From: Sphaerisporangium sp.
GTDB lineage: Bacteria; Actinomycetota; Actinomycetes; Streptosporangiales; Streptosporangiaceae
Reading direction: 5' to 3'
Assembly: GCA_025964675.1 (NCBI GenBank)
Contig: JAOPYI010000238.1
Location: 1-64,000, forward strand
DNA length: 64,000 nt
A program made the translations under genes and the position numbers. Below, piece by piece: positions 17,697 to 25,490 of the stretch. Position 1 is the stretch's first letter; the number at the start of each line of letters is the position of its first letter. The notes under the pieces are model-generated. The model was not told the origin of the DNA. It searched no databases and was given only the letters and a program-made list of their open reading frames with translations.

Positions 17697-19046
17697 CTAA
17701 CGCGGGCCGAGCTTCTCCACGATGAGCCGGTAGAGCTGGCGCGGACGGCCCGGCTGTGGTGTGCGGTTGGGCGGAAGCGGCCACGCGAGTCCCTCGTCAA
17801 CCAGCGTGCGCAGCAGGCGCCTAGCCGTGCGGGGAGTCACTCCGAGCATGCGCCCGGCGCTCTCCGCGTCCACAATCGTGTCGCCGCCCTCCAGCTTGGC
17901 GGCCAGCCGCGCGAGCACCTCGACGCCCTTCGGCCTGCCCTGTCCGGGCGCCTGGGGAGGCATCCGGGGAGCGGGGACGAGCGTGCGGCCCTCGCGGTCC
18001 ACCGCGAAGCCCTGAGGCTGCTTCCCGGCCTGCGTGCGCGCCAGCGCGGCCCTGGCGTGCGTCTCCGCGTCGTGGGTGGTGCGACCCATGCCGAGGCCGA
18101 CCTCCACCGCCAGTCCCAGCTCGTCACGGATCCGCGCCGCGAACGGCAGGATCCGGAACCCGTCGGTGGCGGCGGCCATCGAGCCTCGCGTCGCCGTCAC
18201 CAGATAGCTGTGGTCATCGATCGCCCATACGGCGGCGTTCATCCGATTGGCTTCCTGGACCAGCAGGCGATGAAGGGACAACCTGAGCTCGTCACGCCAG
18301 TACCTCGGTGCCGCCCGCCGTACGGGCTCGCGTAATGTGGGCACCTCGATGAGCACCACCGTCAGTTGGGACTCCTCCAGTCTGTGGTGCGCGCCGAGCA
18401 GCGCCGCGGTGTGCAGGGCCGTACGCACCGCCGCCGACGTCGGCCGCACTCGCACGGTCGGCACCCCGGCCGCGGTCAGCCGGTCGGCCACCGCCGGCAG
18501 GCAGGTCAGCGCGCCGGTCGTGCTGCCCTGCCTGATGAGGCGCTCGTGGTAGGCCGCGACCGTTCCCGTCGCGCCGGCTTCCTCACGGGTCTGTACCCCC
18601 GCCGTCGGCAGGCCGAGATCGGCGTAGGCCTCCTCGACGTCGGAGCGGCTCAGCACGTCGACGCTGACCCGTCGCGGGTCGATGCGTTCGTCGAGCGCCG
18701 CCCTGGCGAGCGCGGCCGTGAGCGCCGGGCCCCCGAGCTGCACGTACGTCGCGGGGATGGTCAGCACCCCCGAACGCCTGGCCAGCTCGTACGGCACGGG
18801 GCTGGCGAACAGGCACGCGTCCACGCCCGGCCCGAGCCGCACCACCTTGTCGGCCGCCTCCTGCTCGTCACGGTAGGCCGCGGCGACCAGCCGGCATGGA
18901 ACCGGCGCCGCGGCATGACCCATGAGCATCACTCTTTCGACCAGGTCGTGGGGTCCCACCACCCCGATGGTGAGGTCCGGGGCCGACGCGCCCACGCGTG
19001 ACCCTCGCGGAGTTTCTTCGGCCCGCTCGACCAATGTTCGTCCCAT
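17697..19046 (-). CDS. Multidomain transcriptional regulator (sensor, cyclase-like fold, C-terminal HTH)
   Basis: From the ATG at 19046 the protein has 449 residues. Residues ~22-200 open with DLTIGVVGPHDLVERVMLM and look like a Rossmann-type sensor domain. A middle region (~255-365) has the strand pattern and GLGMGRTTHDAETHARAAL signature of a degenerate nucleotide-cyclase/GGDEF-like fold. The C-terminus (~390-449) is a winged helix (DAESAGRMLGVTPRTARRLL). I do not recognise a characterised member; a ligand-responsive DNA-binding regulator is the likely role. The open frame runs to 19313, but the extra 89 residues are low in quality; AGAGGT lies ~10 nt before the chosen ATG. A 9-bp hairpin lies in its leader. 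Confidence 0.7.
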   Translation of the reverse strand: MGRTLVERAEETPRGSRVGASAPDLTIGVVGPHDLVERVMLMGHAAAPVPCRLVAAAYRDEQEAADKVVRLGPGVDACLFASPVPYELARRSGVLTIPATYVQLGGPALTAALARAALDERIDPRRVSVDVLSRSDVEEAYADLGLPTAGVQTREEAGATGTVAAYHERLIRQGSTTGALTCLPAVADRLTAAGVPTVRVRPTSAAVRTALHTAALLGAHHRLEESQLTVVLIEVPTLREPVRRAAPRYWRDELRLSLHRLLVQEANRMNAAVWAIDDHSYLVTATRGSMAAATDGFRILPFAARIRDELGLAVEVGLGMGRTTHDAETHARAALARTQAGKQPQGFAVDREGRTLVPAPRMPPQAPGQGRPKGVEVLARLAAKLEGGDTIVDAESAGRMLGVTPRTARRLLRTLVDEGLAWPLPPNRTPQPGRPRQLYRLIVEKLGPR

Positions 19047-19365
19047 CCCGCCATACCTCTGATCGAGGTGGCCCCACCGCGCGGTCCCCGGGCCGGCCTG
19101 TCCGGCCCGGTGGGCGCCCGGCGTGGCTTCCTCTCGAAATCCACTGGTCGAGTCCACCTCGCGGGGACGCCGATCGGGTCGCTGGACGGCTTCCCACGGC
19201 GTTCCGGCAAGGGTTCTTCTCCCATCCGGTCTAGTCCTCTTTGGAACGATCGCTCGCCGAGGCACTAATGTCACGCCCGGATTTGCCGGAATGAGGCCCA
19301 CCCATGCCCGCAAGGCATGGTGGTGATGGTCATACGAACAGGTCAGAGGCGGTTTACGGGCTCAG
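19047..19365. other. Gene-free region between murA paralogue and regulator
   Basis: These 319 bp separate the murA-like stop from the regulator start. They hold a perfect 9-bp stem-loop (19088-19110) and otherwise nothing I recognise. The open frames across it look like shadows. Confidence 0.5.
19088..19110 (-). terminator. Perfect 9-bp GC hairpin
   Basis: CCGGGCCGG (19088-19096) pairs exactly with CCGGCCCGG (19102-19110) over a 5-nt loop. It lies 256 bp after the murA-like stop and 42 bp before the regulator ATG. It may be a terminator of the murA-like transcript or a leader structure that limits expression of the regulator. Confidence 0.5.
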
Positions 19366-20637
19366 TCACGACGTAGAGGAAATCTCTCTTACCACATCGC
19401 CACCCAGGGCCTTCATGCGTGCCGCGAGGTCGTGGTGGCCCCGGTCGATGAGATATCCGGGCGAGACGACGGTCTCGCCGCCGGCCGCCAGCCCCGCCAG
19501 CACCAGCGCGATGCCGGAACGCAGATCGTGAGCCGTCACATCCGTACCGGTGAGCGGAGTCTGCCCGTGGACGACGGCGCGGCTGCCCTCGATCTCGATG
19601 TGGGCGCCCATCTTGTTGAGCTCGCCCGCCAGCGCGAAGCGCCCGTCGAAGATGCGCTCGTGGATGTAGCTCGCCCCGTCGGCGAGACAGGCCACCGTCA
19701 TGATGGGGGACTGCAGGTCGGTGGCGAAGCCGGGGTAGGTGTCGGTGATGACGTTGATGGGCCGCAGCGGCCGGTCGCGCCGCACGTTGAGCACCGCGCC
19801 GTCGGTGGCGAACTCGACGCCCATCTGCTCGAGCTTCCAGCGCACCACGCCGAGGTGCTCCAGGGACGCGCCGACGAGGTTGACCTCACCGCCCGTGATG
19901 GCGGCGGCCATCGCGAACACGCCGGCGTCGAGCCGGTCGGGCATCACGCGGTGCTCGACGGCGGTGAGCTCATGGACGCCTTCGACGATGATGAAACCGG
20001 TGCCGCCGCCGCTGATGCGGGCGCCCATCTTGGTCAGCATGTTGATGACGTCGAGCACCTCGGGCTCGAGGGCGGCGTTCTCGATGATGGTCGTGCCCTT
20101 GGCGAGGGCCGCCGCCATGATGAGGTTCTCGGTGCCCGTGTGGGATGGCGTGTCGAGGTACAGAGGGGCGCCGGTGAGGCCGGCGGCCTTGACGTGGATG
20201 ACGCTCTCGCCCTCGTCGACCACCGCGCCGAGCCGCTTGTACCCGAGGTAGTGGAAGTCGAGGTTGCGGCTGCCGAGGTTGCACCCGCCGACGCCCTCGA
20301 TGATGGCCTCCCCCAGGCGGTGCAGCAGGGCGGGGACGAACAGCACCGACCCTCGGAACCGCCGGGCGATCTCGGCCGGCAGCACGGGGCTGGTGAGTTT
20401 CGACGCGTCGATGACCAGAGTGCGCTCGGCCTCGTGGAGCTCCACCTTGGCGCCCACCGCCTCGGCCAGCTCCAGGGCTCGCCGGACGTCTTCGATGATC
20501 GGGACGTTTCGCAGGACCGTACGGCCCTCGGCGGCGAGCAGAGCCGCACCGATCATCGGGAGAACGGCGTTCTTCGCTCCCTGGATGAAGGCGGTTCCGC
20601 GCAGGGCGTTGCCACCGCGCACGCGGTAACGAACCAT
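19366..20637 (-). CDS. murA: UDP-N-acetylglucosamine 1-carboxyvinyltransferase (MurA family)
   Basis: It transfers enolpyruvate from PEP to UDP-GlcNAc, the first committed step of peptidoglycan synthesis. The 423 residues cover both inside-out alpha/beta halves. K22-N23 (GAKNAVLP), the catalytic Cys119 in GGCNLGSRN, and DTYPGFATDLQSP, with the general-base Asp, are all present. The motif after the cysteine is usually GxRPVD; here it is GSRNLD, so this may be a divergent paralogue rather than the main enzyme. No other mur genes are near. GAGGAG lies 9 nt before the ATG at 20637, which gives MVRYRVRGG; the longer open frame to 20679 is less likely. Confidence 0.88.
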   Translation of the reverse strand: MVRYRVRGGNALRGTAFIQGAKNAVLPMIGAALLAAEGRTVLRNVPIIEDVRRALELAEAVGAKVELHEAERTLVIDASKLTSPVLPAEIARRFRGSVLFVPALLHRLGEAIIEGVGGCNLGSRNLDFHYLGYKRLGAVVDEGESVIHVKAAGLTGAPLYLDTPSHTGTENLIMAAALAKGTTIIENAALEPEVLDVINMLTKMGARISGGGTGFIIVEGVHELTAVEHRVMPDRLDAGVFAMAAAITGGEVNLVGASLEHLGVVRWKLEQMGVEFATDGAVLNVRRDRPLRPINVITDTYPGFATDLQSPIMTVACLADGASYIHERIFDGRFALAGELNKMGAHIEIEGSRAVVHGQTPLTGTDVTAHDLRSGIALVLAGLAAGGETVVSPGYLIDRGHHDLAARMKALGGDVVREISSTS

Positions 20638-20776
20638 ATGATGAGGCTCCTCGAAATCTGGGAATGACGCGCCTGGCAAGCGGACGGCGGCAAAGTTATC
20701 CGCCCACAGTAGCCCTTTCGGGATGATGGGCCTGCCAGTTTCACTCCACTGAGCTGCCCAGGAAAACGCTGATCAT

Positions 20777-21820
20777 TCAGCGCCCGGGAGGGTTCGTCGG
20801 AGCGTTCGGCGAAGCCGCGTGCAACAGCGTGTTCGCACGTTGGTCCACGAATCGCGTGACCACCTGCTGGGCGTACCCGAACACCATCGCCCACACCAGG
20901 ATCGAGGTCTGCGAGCTGAGACCGGCGAAGCCCGGCACGAATCCGGAGTTAAGGATCAGCAGGCCCACGATGGCGGTCGCCACGCCCGCGGGCACCTTGA
21001 GCAGGTTCTGCGCGACCGCCAGTGAGTACCGCGTGGACAGCTCCGAACGGGTGGACAGGCCGGCGGCCGTGGCGAGGGCCGCGCCCAGCATCCCCATGAG
21101 CGCGACAAGGGGCACGTCCCCGTGCGACGGCTGCCCGGCGCCCGCCGGGCACACCTGGTTGTCCCTCGGCCCGAAGCTCGCGAGCAGCGTGCCGTTCCCG
21201 CACATGGGGATCGCGGTGGGCCAGCGCGCGCCGATGGCGACCAGCCCGGCGACGATGAGCGTGAGGATGACCACGCCGCCGAGCAGCATGTTGCGGAAGC
21301 TGCGCACCCGTCCGCTCTCGATAGAGGCGGCGTTGTAGGCGGCCCTGAGCACCGACTGGAGCAGCGAACGGTCGCGCTCTTCGATGTCGCCCGCCGCGGC
21401 GCGCGCAGCGAGCTGGCTGAGCCGGGCGTCGTCGGCGGCGAGGTACGCCCGGCCGGTGGCGAGCACCTCGGGAGCGCGCGCGTTCAGCTCGCTCGCCGGG
21501 AGCAGCCCGTAGAGCAGGATGGTGGCGCCGTAGAGGTTCGACCAGGCGCCCTCGATGGTCTGCCCGGTCAGCCAGCGCCGCCAGCCCTGCCGCTCGCCGG
21601 CGTACCTCGCGGCCGTCACGAGATGGTGGCCTATCGCGGTGTGGAGCGCGTCCAGACCGGGTTCGCCCTGCCGCGAGGACAGGCAGCGCGCGGCGTCGGC
21701 CCGTACCTCCTCGCTGCGCGAGGTGATGTAGACGCGCCACACGCCCGGCCAGCGCAGCACCTCTCTCTCGGCCGCGTCCTTCGACGCCACGCTCTCGTGC
21801 ACGGCCGGGTCGGCTGCCAT
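20777..21820 (-). CDS. Membrane protein of unknown function
   Basis: The 347-residue protein has a soluble, mostly helical N-terminal half (~1-175) and a C-terminal half with about four membrane helices (roughly 180-202, 237-257, 274-296 and 302-322). The loop between helices one and two has two cysteines (MCGNG and QVCPAG) that could pair outside the membrane. I do not recognise a family. It lies between purD and the murA-like gene on the same strand, with 80-bp and 139-bp gaps, so co-transcription is possible but not evident. The N-terminus resembles cytosolic sensing regions, but this is impression only. Confidence 0.7.
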   Translation of the reverse strand: MAADPAVHESVASKDAAEREVLRWPGVWRVYITSRSEEVRADAARCLSSRQGEPGLDALHTAIGHHLVTAARYAGERQGWRRWLTGQTIEGAWSNLYGATILLYGLLPASELNARAPEVLATGRAYLAADDARLSQLAARAAAGDIEERDRSLLQSVLRAAYNAASIESGRVRSFRNMLLGGVVILTLIVAGLVAIGARWPTAIPMCGNGTLLASFGPRDNQVCPAGAGQPSHGDVPLVALMGMLGAALATAAGLSTRSELSTRYSLAVAQNLLKVPAGVATAIVGLLILNSGFVPGFAGLSSQTSILVWAMVFGYAQQVVTRFVDQRANTLLHAASPNAPTNPPGR

Positions 21821-21900
21821 ACGCCCTCCAGGGTCAACGTCTGTCCCCGGCTTATCGCGAGCCCCGGCTTCCGCGCTACCCCTTCGCGATCATCGGTTCG

Positions 21901-23133
21901 CTAGGCCTGGGCGGCGATGTCGGAGCGGTGGTGGGAGCCACGGAGCGTGATGCGGCCGACCTGCTCGTACGCGGCGGCGCGGGCCGTGGCGACGTCGGGG
22001 CCCGTGCCGACCACGCTGAGCACCCGTCCGCCCGCTGACACGACCCGGCCCTCGTCGTCGAGCGCGGTGCCGGCGTGGATGACGTACGCGTCCTTCATCG
22101 AGGGCTCGAGACCCTCGACGCGGTCACCCTTGACGGGATCGCCGGGGTAGTTCTCCGCCGCGATGACGACGGTCACCGCCGCGCCGTCGCGGTAGCTCGG
22201 CGCGGGCTCCGCGCCGAGGGTGCCGGTCGCGCAGGCGTACAGCAGGCGGGCGAGCGGGGTCTCGAGCCGGTCGAGCACCACCTGGGTCTCGGGGTCGCCG
22301 AAGCGGGCGTTGAACTCGATGACCCTCGGCCCCTCAGGCGTCAGGGCCAGCCCGGCGTACAGCACTCCGGTGTACGGCGTGCCGCGCCGCGCGAGCTCGC
22401 CGACGGCCGGCAGCACTACGTCGGCCATCACCTGCTCGACCAGCCCGGCAGGAGCCCATGGCAACGGCGTGTAGGCGCCCATGCCGCCGGTGTTCGGGCC
22501 CTGGTCGCCGTCGTAGGCGCGCTTGAAGTCCTGGGCGGGCTGGAGCGGCACGGCCGTCGTGCCGTCGCACAACGCGAACAGCGACACCTCGGGGCCTTGG
22601 AGGTACTCCTCCACGACGACGCGCTCGCAGGCCGCCGCGTGGGCCAGCGCTTCCGCGCGGTCGGAGGTCACCACGACGCCCTTGCCGGCCGCCAGCCCGT
22701 CGTCCTTCACGACGTACGGCGGGCCGAACGCCTCCAGCGCGGCCTCGGCCTCCTGGGGCGTCACGCAGACGCGCGCCCCCGCGGTGGGGACGCCGGCGGC
22801 CACCATGACCTCCTTGGCGAACGCCTTGGACCCCTCGATCCGAGCCGCCTGTGCCGACGGCCCGAAGCACGGGACGCCCGCCGCGCGGACAGCGTCCGCC
22901 ACGCCCGCGACGAGCGGCGCCTCGGGCCCCACGACGACCAGCTCGGCGCCCAGACGCACGGCAAGCGACACGACCTGCTCAGGGTCCGTGGGCACGACCG
23001 GGTGCGTCGTCGCCACCGACGCGATGCCGGCGTTTCCGGGAGCACAGTGCAGCTCGGACACCGTCGGGTCGAGCCCGAGGGCTCGGCACAGGGCATGCTC
23101 GCGGCCGCCGCCGCCAATCACAAGAACGCGCAC
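21901..23133 (-). CDS. purD: Phosphoribosylamine-glycine ligase
   Basis: It makes glycinamide ribonucleotide from phosphoribosylamine, glycine and ATP, the second step of de novo purine synthesis. The 410 residues show the N-domain signature VLVIGGGGREHAL, ATP-grasp elements (YVVKDDGLAAGKGVVV, ERVVVEEYLQGPEVSLFA) and the catalytic stretch NTGGMGAYTP and VIEFNARFGDPETQ, which holds the metal ligands. Full length for the family. purA lies 7 kb away, so the pur genes are not a single operon here. Upstream is a 382-bp region shared with the divergent corA-like gene. Confidence 0.95.
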   Translation of the reverse strand: MRVLVIGGGGREHALCRALGLDPTVSELHCAPGNAGIASVATTHPVVPTDPEQVVSLAVRLGAELVVVGPEAPLVAGVADAVRAAGVPCFGPSAQAARIEGSKAFAKEVMVAAGVPTAGARVCVTPQEAEAALEAFGPPYVVKDDGLAAGKGVVVTSDRAEALAHAAACERVVVEEYLQGPEVSLFALCDGTTAVPLQPAQDFKRAYDGDQGPNTGGMGAYTPLPWAPAGLVEQVMADVVLPAVGELARRGTPYTGVLYAGLALTPEGPRVIEFNARFGDPETQVVLDRLETPLARLLYACATGTLGAEPAPSYRDGAAVTVVIAAENYPGDPVKGDRVEGLEPSMKDAYVIHAGTALDDEGRVVSAGGRVLSVVGTGPDVATARAAAYEQVGRITLRGSHHRSDIAAQA

Positions 23134-23515
23134 GTGGGGAGTCTACGGGTCAGTTCTGGGGTCACCGGACGGCGGCGGCGTCACCGCAGGTGGCCACATC
23201 CCGGCCGTCGAGCCGCGCGGCGGTCACGGCTTCTACATGATCGAGGGAACTAAGGGGCATGTAAGCTAGGTGGCAAGGTCTCGCTGTGGTAAGTTGGGGC
23301 AGCTTTGAGCCGTCTCTCGGCGATTGGAGGTGGAATCGGGATGACTTCTGGTGATCCCAGCAGTACGTGCTCGCGCACGTACGTCGTGCGCAAACCCGAC
23401 CACTCCAATTCGGTGTCCGACTGAGAGCCACGCGCGCCATCTGATTGCGACCTCTGTCGCACTATCACTTTTTTTCGCGTGCTGGTTCCGCCAGGTCGGG
23501 CGGGAAGGGACCGCC
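23134..23515. other. Divergent intergenic region between purD and corA-like gene
   Basis: These 382 bp carry the promoters of both neighbours. A perfect 8-bp inverted repeat, GTACGTGC (23363-23370) and GCACGTAC (23375-23382) with a TCGC spacer, lies about 135 bp before the CorA start. A T-rich run (23469-23475) is also present. I compared the leader from memory with the ykoK Mg2+ riboswitch and saw no match. The stretch 23250-23345 could fold but is not recognisable. Confidence 0.5.
23363..23382 (+). promoter_or_regulatory. 8-bp inverted repeat upstream of corA-like gene
   Basis: GTACGTGC and GCACGTAC flank a 4-nt TCGC spacer. It could be an operator for a dimeric regulator or a hairpin in the leader RNA; with a GC-rich stem and tetraloop, both are possible. 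Confidence 0.4.
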
Positions 23516-24649
23516 ATGCGCTCCTCCACCCTTTTCCAGCGGATCAACCTGCACCCCCGCACCACTCACGTGCGGTTCGGCGCTTCCGCGTCGATCGGTG
23601 CCATGCGCCGTGACCCGATGAACGGCCGTTGCGTGCCGCCGAGTGACTCGCTCGTGGAGTTCGGCGCCTACGTAAGTGGGGAGCGCATCCGCGTCTCCGG
23701 CATCCCGGAGGCGGTCACCTTGGTGCGCGAGCACAACGCGACCGCGGGCGTCGGCGACGCGTACGTATGGGTGGGGCTTCACGAGCCGGAGGCCCCCGAG
23801 GTCGAGTGGCTGGCCGAGGTCTTCGGCCTCCACCCCCTGGCCGTGGAGGACGCCATCAAGGCCCACCAGCGGCCGAAGGTGGAGCGTTACGGAGACTCCC
23901 TCTTCGTCGTGCTCAAGACCATCGCCTACCTCGACCACGACGAGCTGACCGCGTCCAGCGAGATCATCGCCACCGGCGAGATCATGCTGTTCGTCGGCCC
24001 CGATTTCGTGGTCACCGTGCGGCACGGTGAGCACTGCCCCCTCGCCGAGGTGCGCGGGCGCCTGGAGGACAAGCCCAAGCTGCTCTCGCGCGGGCCGTCG
24101 GGCGTGCTGCACGCCATCGCCGACCACGTCGTGGACAAATACCTCTCGGTGGCCGACCTGATGCAGGCGGAGCTGGAGGAGGTCGAGGCCGCCGTCTTCG
24201 CCGACGTCAGCTCGCGCGACATCGGCCGCATCTACCAGCTCAAGCGCGAGATGATCGAGATGAAGCGTGCCATCACGCCGCTCCAGACGCCCCTCGGAGC
24301 CCTCCCGCAGCGCCGCATGATCCCCTCGGAGATGCGCGAATACTTCCGTGACGTCGTCGACCACCTGTCCCGCGTCTGCGAGCAGGTCGAGTCGTCCAAC
24401 GAGTTGTGCAACTCGATACTGCAGGCGGCGCTCGCCAGGTCCAACGCCCTCGCCAACGAGGACATGCGCAAGATCTCCGCCTGGGTGGCGATCATCTCGG
24501 TGCCCACGATGATCGCCGGCATCTACGGCATGAACTTCAAGCACATGCCGGAGCTCTCGGCCATGTGGGGCTACCCCGTCGTCATCGGCGTCATGCTCCT
24601 CATCTGCTCCCTCCTCTACAGAGGCTTCCGCCGCAACAGCTGGCTCTGA
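23516..24649 (+). CDS. corA: CorA-family divalent cation transporter
   Basis: A 377-residue inner-membrane channel for Mg2+ or Co2+. The large N-terminal cytoplasmic funnel (~1-310) includes LAVEDAIKAHQRPKVERYGD, the usual LxxED and RPKV region. Two C-terminal helices follow, and the first ends with the selectivity motif YGMNF. The C-terminal tail RGFRRNSWL is basic, as usual. GGAAGGGA lies 6-7 nt before the ATG at 23516, which decides the start over the longer open frame from 23351. The gene diverges from purD and converges on tenA with a 16-bp gap. Confidence 0.92.
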   Translation: MRSSTLFQRINLHPRTTHVRFGASASIGAMRRDPMNGRCVPPSDSLVEFGAYVSGERIRVSGIPEAVTLVREHNATAGVGDAYVWVGLHEPEAPEVEWLAEVFGLHPLAVEDAIKAHQRPKVERYGDSLFVVLKTIAYLDHDELTASSEIIATGEIMLFVGPDFVVTVRHGEHCPLAEVRGRLEDKPKLLSRGPSGVLHAIADHVVDKYLSVADLMQAELEEVEAAVFADVSSRDIGRIYQLKREMIEMKRAITPLQTPLGALPQRRMIPSEMREYFRDVVDHLSRVCEQVESSNELCNSILQAALARSNALANEDMRKISAWVAIISVPTMIAGIYGMNFKHMPELSAMWGYPVVIGVMLLICSLLYRGFRRNSWL

Positions 24650-24665
24650 CTCCCTTTGCCGGGGA

Positions 24666-25343
24666 TCAGATGGGCCAGGTTTCCTGGTGCCAGGCCGCGT
24701 TCCAGAACATCCATTCGTAGCGGGACGTGGTGACGAAGTGCTGTAGGGCGCGGGTGCGTTGTTGAGGCGTCGCGTCTTCGCCGGTGTGGTCGGTCAGGGT
24801 CACCACTCGGCGGACCACGTTCTGGAACGTCTCGTCGGCGTACGTCGCGATCCAGCGGCGGTACAGCGGATCGGGGGACGACTTCTCCAGCAGCGCCTCG
24901 CCCACCCGGGCGTAGATCCAGTAGCAGGGGAGCACCGCCGCCAGGCCGTCCAGGAAGGAGCCGCCGTACACCGTCGCGAGCAGGTAGCTGGTGTAGGCCC
25001 GGGTCGTCGGCCCCACCGGCAGCTCGGCGGCCTGCTTGGCCGAACCGCCCAGCTCGAACATGAATTCCGAATGCATGTCCTGCTCCGCCGCGATGGCCCC
25101 CACGGCGTCGCTCGCGAAGGCCCGTACATCGTCCTCGGTCGGCGCCTTGGCCGCGCACAAGGCGAGCGCCCGCGCGTAATCCCGCAGGTAGTGCGAGTCC
25201 TGCACCACGAAGTGCCGGAATGCCTCGTGCGGCAGCGAGCCGTCCACCAGCCCGGTGATGAACGGATGGTCCAGGATCGCCGTGTAGATCGGGTCGATGG
25301 CCTCCCACAGCTCCTCGCTGAGCGGCCGCTGCTGAACAGTCAT
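24666..25343 (-). CDS. tenA: TenA-family thiaminase II / aminopyrimidine aminohydrolase
   Basis: It hydrolyses 4-amino-5-aminomethyl-2-methylpyrimidine to HMP, salvaging degraded thiamine. The 225-residue all-helical protein carries the nucleophile Cys140 in LPCYWIYARVG, Asp49 in VVQDSHYL, Tyr120 region and the late SRYEWMFW with its catalytic Glu; it is therefore the cysteine-containing TenA_C type, not TenA_E. A TPP riboswitch lies immediately upstream, so expression should fall when thiamine pyrophosphate is plentiful, which independently supports the function. No other thi gene is adjacent. Confidence 0.94.
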   Translation of the reverse strand: MTVQQRPLSEELWEAIDPIYTAILDHPFITGLVDGSLPHEAFRHFVVQDSHYLRDYARALALCAAKAPTEDDVRAFASDAVGAIAAEQDMHSEFMFELGGSAKQAAELPVGPTTRAYTSYLLATVYGGSFLDGLAAVLPCYWIYARVGEALLEKSSPDPLYRRWIATYADETFQNVVRRVVTLTDHTGEDATPQQRTRALQHFVTTSRYEWMFWNAAWHQETWPI

Positions 25344-25348
25344 GGAAC

Positions 25349-25437
25349 AACTCCCTACGCCGGAATGACCCGGTCAGGTTCGAGCGGTCTGCGGCCGTGC
25401 CAGCCGCACTCTCAGCCCGGTGCGCCGGACTCCCGCG
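25349..25437 (-). ncRNA. TPP (THI-box) riboswitch
   Basis: Read on the minus strand, the leader contains CTGAGA (25415-25410), then a variable GC-rich P3 arm, then GAACCTGA followed by CGGGTCATTCCGGCGTAGGGAG. These are the two pyrimidine- and pyrophosphate-binding halves of the thiamine pyrophosphate aptamer in the right order and spacing. The final GGGAG lies 7-8 nt before the tenA ATG and doubles as the Shine-Dalgarno. Control is therefore probably at translation initiation, as is usual in actinobacteria. Confidence 0.95.
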
Positions 25438-25490
25438 TTCTGTCTGCCCCCGACCCTAACGTGCGAGGTCGCCGCGACCGGCGCGAGGCC

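Noticed and set aside
23134-23515. Mg2+ (ykoK) riboswitch in the corA leader
   Set aside because: I could not match the known core elements; only a short inverted repeat is supported.
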